Shown here: positions 60,176 through 64,000 of the stretch, piece by piece
Numbering within the stretch: position 1 is the first letter of the stretch
How the letters are laid out: each line of letters starts with the position of its first letter
Made by a program: the position numbers and the translations under genes
Notes under the pieces: model-generated
What the model was told of the DNA's origin: nothing
Database searches by the model: none
What the model saw: only the letters and a program-made list of their open reading frames with translations
Source of the DNA: Nocardioides humilatus
Lineage (GTDB): Bacteria > Actinomycetota > Actinomycetes > Propionibacteriales > Nocardioidaceae
Reading direction: 5' to 3'
NCBI RefSeq assembly: GCF_008373755.1
Contig: NZ_VUJV01000001.1
Span: forward strand, 124,001 to 188,000
DNA length: 64,000 nucleotides

Positions 60176-61405
60176 TTACGTAGGTCGAGTCAGCACCCGC
60201 GGACCGAGGCGGTGCGCGAGCTCGAGCGCAAGCGCGAGCGCGAGACGGCGCTCCCCCACGTCATGGCCGAGCAGGTCGGTTGCACGAGCGATCCGCTGTA
60301 GGACGGTGTTGCGGTGGGTGTGCAGGCGGGCCGCCGCCCGCGGCGCGTTGTCCGCCTCCTCCAGGAACACCCGCAACGACTCGCGGAGCCGGGCCGCGTT
60401 GGCGTCGTCGACCGCGAGCGGACCCAGCGTCGCGCCGACGAACTCGGCCGCCCGGCGCTCGTCCTGCGCCGCGAGGGCGACGACCTCCAACTCGGCGAAG
60501 GTCGCGAACCGCTCTCCGTCGACCTGGCCGGCGAGGAGCCGGTGCACGCCGACGGCCGCCTCGTGGGAGTGCCGGAAACCTTCGATGCCGCGTTCACTCG
60601 GCCCCATCGCAGCACGGAGGTCGGCGGGCGTGGCCGCAAACGCACTCCGTAGGTCGGCGGTCGACGGTTCGACGTCGGTGCCCATCCAGACCCACAGCGT
60701 CGAGGCGCCCGCGACCATGATCAAGGGCCGGCGGGTCCCGGCCGCTCGGGCGAGGAGTTCGGCGGCCGACTCGAGCGCACCCTGCTGAGCGCGGGAGTCG
60801 GCCCAGAGGACGAGCGCCGTGTGCCGTCGCGACAAGTCGTAGCCGAGGCGGTCACTTACGGTGCGTTGGTCCATCGGCGCCTGGTCGAGGACGAGACGAA
60901 CGGTCTCCGTACGTCGCGCGAGCGCACCGCCCAGGACCGCCTCGCGTTCCCGCTGGGCCTCGGCGATCACGCGACCGAGGACGTCGTCGACGTACTGGAA
61001 GAGCAGAGCGAGCGAGGCATCCAGGACCTCCGCGAACCGGGGACCCGGTCCGACGACGATCGCGGCGTACTCGAGCCACCGACGCCACCCGATCTGCTGA
61101 CCGGACCGGTAGGCCTGGAAGATCGCATCCAGCTCGATGCCACGACGTACGACGGTCCGCGCGATGTCGAGCGCCTCCGGCGGCACGTCCGGTGGCGGCG
61201 GGGAGTCTGCGTGGCGTGCGACCGTCAGGAAACGGTGCAGGTTGGCTCGGTTGCTCGCGCTCATCTCGGCCGAGATCGCGGCGTCAGCGGCGAACTCCGG
61301 CACCAGCTCGAGCATCTTCTCGTCCATCTCGCGAACGATCGCGTCCTCGTCGAGCGACATTCGCTCCGCGACCGCGCTCATCAACTGAGCCATCTCCGAA
61401 TCCAC
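60176..61405 (-). CDS. PucR/CdaR-type transcriptional regulator 2
   Basis: A 409-residue regulator with the same layout as the gene at 46651: helical sensor part, degenerate middle domain and a C-terminal helix-turn-helix (AARLHTHRNTVLQRIARATDLLG, abbreviated). GTG 61405 is six bases after CACACT; ATG 61393 is an alternative. It lies between the monooxygenase gene on the same strand and the divergent hydrolase-SDR pair, so it could control both. Confidence 0.86.
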   Translation of the reverse strand: MDSEMAQLMSAVAERMSLDEDAIVREMDEKMLELVPEFAADAAISAEMSASNRANLHRFLTVARHADSPPPPDVPPEALDIARTVVRRGIELDAIFQAYRSGQQIGWRRWLEYAAIVVGPGPRFAEVLDASLALLFQYVDDVLGRVIAEAQREREAVLGGALARRTETVRLVLDQAPMDQRTVSDRLGYDLSRRHTALVLWADSRAQQGALESAAELLARAAGTRRPLIMVAGASTLWVWMGTDVEPSTADLRSAFAATPADLRAAMGPSERGIEGFRHSHEAAVGVHRLLAGQVDGERFATFAELEVVALAAQDERRAAEFVGATLGPLAVDDANAARLRESLRVFLEEADNAPRAAARLHTHRNTVLQRIARATDLLGHDVGERRLALALALELAHRLGPRVLTRPT

Positions 61406-61494
61406 AGCGCCAGTGTGCCCACGCCCATGATGAGAAGGGAAGAGTTGGCGCCCGCACGTATTCACCATTGCTGACGCAGGCATACCGTCGCCCC

Positions 61495-62439
61495 ATGACC
61501 GAACGACGCGAGCTCAGCTTCACCAGCAAGGGCGTCCGCTGCGCGGCCTGGCACCTGCCCGCGACCAGCGACAGCGCCGCCTTCGGCAGCCCGGACGGCC
61601 GACCGTGCGTGGTCATGGCCCACGGATTCGGCGGCACCCGGGACACCGGCCTCCTCGGTTACGCCGAGGGCTTCGCCGCGGCCGGGCTCGACGTACTGCT
61701 CTTCGACTACCGCGGTTTCGCGGACTCCGACGGCACTCCCCGTCAGCGGGTCTCCTACCGGCGCCAGCGCACGGACTACCACGAGGCGATCAGCGCCGCC
61801 CGACAGCTCGACGGCGTTGACCCCGAGCGGATCGTGCTCTGGGGCACGTCCTACTCCGGCGGGCACATCGTGCCGGTGGCGGTCGCCGACGGGCGCATCG
61901 CCGCTCTCCTGTCGTTGACCCCGGCGATGGACGGCCTGGCCGCGCTGCTGGCCGTCGCGAAGCACCACCCGATCACCCTCGCCAGGCTCGTGGTCCACGG
62001 CGTGCGCGACGCCGCCAGGTCGGTGCTCGGGCGCAAGCCGCACCTCCTGCCCGTGGTCGGTGAGCCCGGTTCGACCGCGATGATCACCGCGCCCGGAGCG
62101 CTCACGGGCTACACCGCGGTCGCGGGCCCGACGTGGCGCAACGAGGTCTGCGCGCGCGCCGCCCTCGAAGTCTCGCTCAACCGTCCGACCCGGTTCGCCA
62201 CTCGCCTCCGCACGCCCCTCCTCGTCCAGATCGGCGAGCGCGACGGCGTTGCACCACCTGCCGCCGCCCGTCGGGCAGCCGAGAGGGCGGGCACCTACGC
62301 CGAAACGCTCACCTACCCCGTCGACCACTTCGACGTCTACGCCGGCGAGTGGCAGCAGCGCGCCCTCGCTGACCAGGTCGACTTCCTCGCCCGGACCCTC
62401 GCCGGCGCCCACAGCAACAACGAGAGGCAGGTCGGCTGA
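61495..62439 (+). CDS. Alpha/beta hydrolase of the xylan-esterase/DUF-like type
   Basis: A 314-residue hydrolase. MAHGFGGTRDTGLLGYAEGFA is the oxyanion region (shortened), GTSYSGGH holds the nucleophile Ser, and GERDGV and the VDHFDVY His complete the triad. The DYRGFADSDGTPRQ segment fits serine aminopeptidase-like or lactone-hydrolase-like enzymes. ATG 61495 is six bases after TACCGT. It could hydrolyse the ester or lactone made by the monooxygenase nearby; this is inference. The stop overlaps the SDR start by one base (TGATG). Confidence 0.85.
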   Translation: MTERRELSFTSKGVRCAAWHLPATSDSAAFGSPDGRPCVVMAHGFGGTRDTGLLGYAEGFAAAGLDVLLFDYRGFADSDGTPRQRVSYRRQRTDYHEAISAARQLDGVDPERIVLWGTSYSGGHIVPVAVADGRIAALLSLTPAMDGLAALLAVAKHHPITLARLVVHGVRDAARSVLGRKPHLLPVVGEPGSTAMITAPGALTGYTAVAGPTWRNEVCARAALEVSLNRPTRFATRLRTPLLVQIGERDGVAPPAAARRAAERAGTYAETLTYPVDHFDVYAGEWQQRALADQVDFLARTLAGAHSNNERQVG

Positions 62440-63320
62440 TGACCACCTACGAGATCAACGACAGGGTCGCCCTGGTCACCGGAGCCGCCCGCGGCATCGG
62501 TCTCGAGACCGCACGTCAGCTCTGCGAGCGCGGCGCGCGGGTGGCCCTCGTCGACCTCGACCCCGAGGCCACCGAACGGGCGGCAGCCGAGCTCGGGGGC
62601 CGCGCCATCGGACTGGGCGCCGACGTCACCGACACAGCCGCGATGGAGTCGGTCGTCGCGGAGGTCGTCGAGCGGTTCGGTCGGCTCGACATCGTGGTCG
62701 CCAATGCCGGCATCGCGCCGCGGGTCGCGACCACGCGCACCATGGACCCCGCCGAGTTCGAGCGTGTCATCAACGTCAACCTCCTCGGCGTCTACCGCAC
62801 CGTCCGCCCCGCCCTTCCGCACGTCATCGCCAACGGCGGGCACGTGGTGGTTACGGCATCGATCTACGCGTTCATCAACGGCGTGCTGATGGCCCCTTAC
62901 GCGATGTCCAAGGCCGGCGTCGAGCAGTTCGGCCGAGCGCTGCGCGGCGAACTGGCCCAGCACGGAGCATCGGCCAGCGTCGCCTACTTCGGCTTCATCG
63001 ACACCGCGATGACCCAGGACGCCTTCGCGGACTCGATCGCGGAGCGCTTCATCGCCACCTTCCCGGCCTTCTTGCTGAGGAAGCTCCAGCCCTCCGTGGC
63101 TGCCGCGGCGGTCGTCGCCGGCATCGAGAGTCGCGCGCCGCGCATCATCGCGCCGCGCCGCTGGACCGCCTACTCGGCGCTGCGCGGTCTGGTGAACCCG
63201 ATCGCGGACCGCCGCACCGAGCGCAACGCGGAGGTCCAGCGCATCCTGAGTGACGCCGAGAAGCAGCCCCGGACGCCTGTCGATGCGCTCACACGGGCAG
63301 CTCAGCCAGCTTCCGCTTGA
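62439..63320 (+). CDS. Short-chain dehydrogenase
   Basis: A 293-residue SDR with TGAARGIG for the cofactor, VANAGIAP, a Ser in VVTASIYAF and YAMSK as Tyr/Lys. A C-terminal region of about 60 residues (RKLQPSVAAAAVVAGIES onward) is typical of larger SDRs that act on hydrophobic alcohols. Its start overlaps the hydrolase stop, so the two enzymes are co-translated. The 3' end overlaps the convergent ligase gene by 32 bases. Confidence 0.88.
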   Translation: MTTYEINDRVALVTGAARGIGLETARQLCERGARVALVDLDPEATERAAAELGGRAIGLGADVTDTAAMESVVAEVVERFGRLDIVVANAGIAPRVATTRTMDPAEFERVINVNLLGVYRTVRPALPHVIANGGHVVVTASIYAFINGVLMAPYAMSKAGVEQFGRALRGELAQHGASASVAYFGFIDTAMTQDAFADSIAERFIATFPAFLLRKLQPSVAAAAVVAGIESRAPRIIAPRRWTAYSALRGLVNPIADRRTERNAEVQRILSDAEKQPRTPVDALTRAAQPASA

Positions 63321-64000
63321 GCACCTTGCCGGTGGGGTTGCGCGGCAGCTCGTCGAGGAAGACCACGTCGCGCGGTGTCTTGTAGCGCGCGAGGTTGCTG
63401 CCGACGTAGGACTTCACCTCGTCGGCGGTCAGCTCCGCGCCATCATTGAGTACGACGAACGCGCGCAGCCGCTGCCCGAAGCGCTCGTCCGCCACGCCGA
63501 TGCACGCGACCTCGCGGACGGCGTCGTGGCCGAAGAGGAGCTCCTCGATCTCGCCGGGGAAGACGTTCTCGCCGCCGGACACGATCATGTCGTCGTCGCG
63601 GCCGTCGATGAAGAGGCGGCCCGCAGCGTCGAAGTGGCCGACGTCCCCGGTGGACATCAGGCCGTTGATGCGGTCCTTGTCACCGCCTCCGGTGTAGCCC
63701 TCGAACTGGAAGTCGTTGCCGACGAAGATCCGTCCCGTGGTGCCGGCGGGGACCTCGTTGGCGTCGTTGTCGTAGATCACAACGGTCGCGCCCATGACCG
63801 GACGGCCGACGCAGCCGGGCTCGGCCCCGAGGTCCTCGGGCGTCGCGATGGTCGCGTAGGCGACCTCGGTCGAGCCGTACATGTTGTGCAGGACGGGACC
63901 GAAGAGCGCGGTCGAGCGCACCGCCAGCTCGGCGCCCAGTTGGGAGCCGGCGACGAAGATCGCGGTCAGGTGGGAGAGGTCGGCCTCAGCGAAGGCGTCC
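63289..64000 (-). CDS. Acyl-CoA ligase (AMP-dependent synthetase), 3' part
   Basis: The C-terminal 237 or so residues of an adenylating enzyme; the 5' part lies beyond the window. YGSTEVAYA, the STGDVG motif, RDDDMIVSGGENVFPGEIE and the closing PTGKVLKRKL with its catalytic Lys are typical of long-chain or aromatic acyl-CoA ligases. It activates a carboxylic acid with ATP and CoA. Its position beside the SDR, hydrolase and monooxygenase fits a degradation pathway. Confidence 0.92.
   Translation of the reverse strand, partial: DAFAEADLSHLTAIFVAGSQLGAELAVRSTALFGPVLHNMYGSTEVAYATIATPEDLGAEPGCVGRPVMGATVVIYDNDANEVPAGTTGRIFVGNDFQFEGYTGGGDKDRINGLMSTGDVGHFDAAGRLFIDGRDDDMIVSGGENVFPGEIEELLFGHDAVREVACIGVADERFGQRLRAFVVLNDGAELTADEVKSYVGSNLARYKTPRDVVFLDELPRNPTGKVLKRKLAELPV

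Noticed and set aside
1-64000. CRISPR arrays, tRNA or rRNA genes, prophage or insertion sequences.
   Set aside because: I saw no regularly spaced repeat array, cloverleaf, integrase, transposase or terminal inverted repeats in the gaps between genes. A covariance-model and ISfinder search would be the decisive test.

Overview
The window is very high-GC DNA from an actinobacterium, most likely a Nocardioides-like member of the Propionibacteriales. The pointers are the aroA-rsgA-hisN-CBS order typical of Actinobacteria, an F420-type luciferase-like oxidoreductase, ergothioneine genes, a DUF222/HNH (13E12-type) gene behind an actinobacterial LexA box, and a strong habit of leaderless promoters. 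About eighteen genes start 6-8 bases after a TANNNT-like -10 hexamer with no Shine-Dalgarno sequence. The genus is inferred from gene content, not from a marker gene.

Layout. 1-5.3 kb: housekeeping genes (aroA 3' end, rsgA, DUF2231, hisN, CBS protein, FKBP isomerase, S4 protein, DUF445). 5.3-10 kb: three tandem paralogous secreted proteins with HExxH, probably metalloproteases. 10-13.5 kb: PfkB kinase, class II aldolase, aldo/keto reductase and two YjbR-like proteins. 13.5-16.5 kb: an accessory patch of two poorly known genes with lower GC, an SOS-type DUF222/HNH gene, and a gene-free stretch with two dispersed repeats and a strong hairpin. 16.5-22.1 kb: NmrA-like protein, DUF4396 metal-type membrane protein, a CsoR-like operator, egtB-egtD (ergothioneine), and an MFS/MarR divergent pair. 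22.1-30.7 kb: hexapeptide transferase, SNF2 helicase, LysE exporter, then an SDR, a CDP-glycerol transferase, an F420-type oxidoreductase and an old-yellow-enzyme-type reductase. Two KstR-like palindromes link the SDR, the F420-type enzyme and the reductase.

30.7-37.5 kb: a membrane nucleotidyl cyclase with extracellular beta-sandwich repeats, a secreted GH5 glycanase, a frameshifted membrane protein gene, a Tat-type lipoprotein flavin oxidase and a PLP decarboxylase. 37.5-43 kb: a first arsenic-type locus (ArsR, flavoprotein, MFS), then a PHA-synthase-like hydrolase overlapping a chromate transporter. 43-50.4 kb: quinone oxidoreductase, hydrolase/thioesterase pair, MpaB-type oxygenase, a PucR regulator beside a second GH5 enzyme, and a histidine phosphatase. 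50.4-52 kb: a second ars operon (arsR-aquaglyceroporin-arsC) with ATGA overlaps. 52-64 kb: flavin monooxygenase/TetR, DUF2306 protein, large acyl-CoA dehydrogenase, two tandem secreted Ig-like proteins with a near-identical 57-base leader, Baeyer-Villiger-type monooxygenase, a second PucR regulator, hydrolase, SDR and the 3' part of an acyl-CoA ligase. The last group looks like a catabolic locus for a hydrophobic substrate.

I saw no tRNA or rRNA gene, CRISPR array, integrase, transposase or complete insertion sequence.
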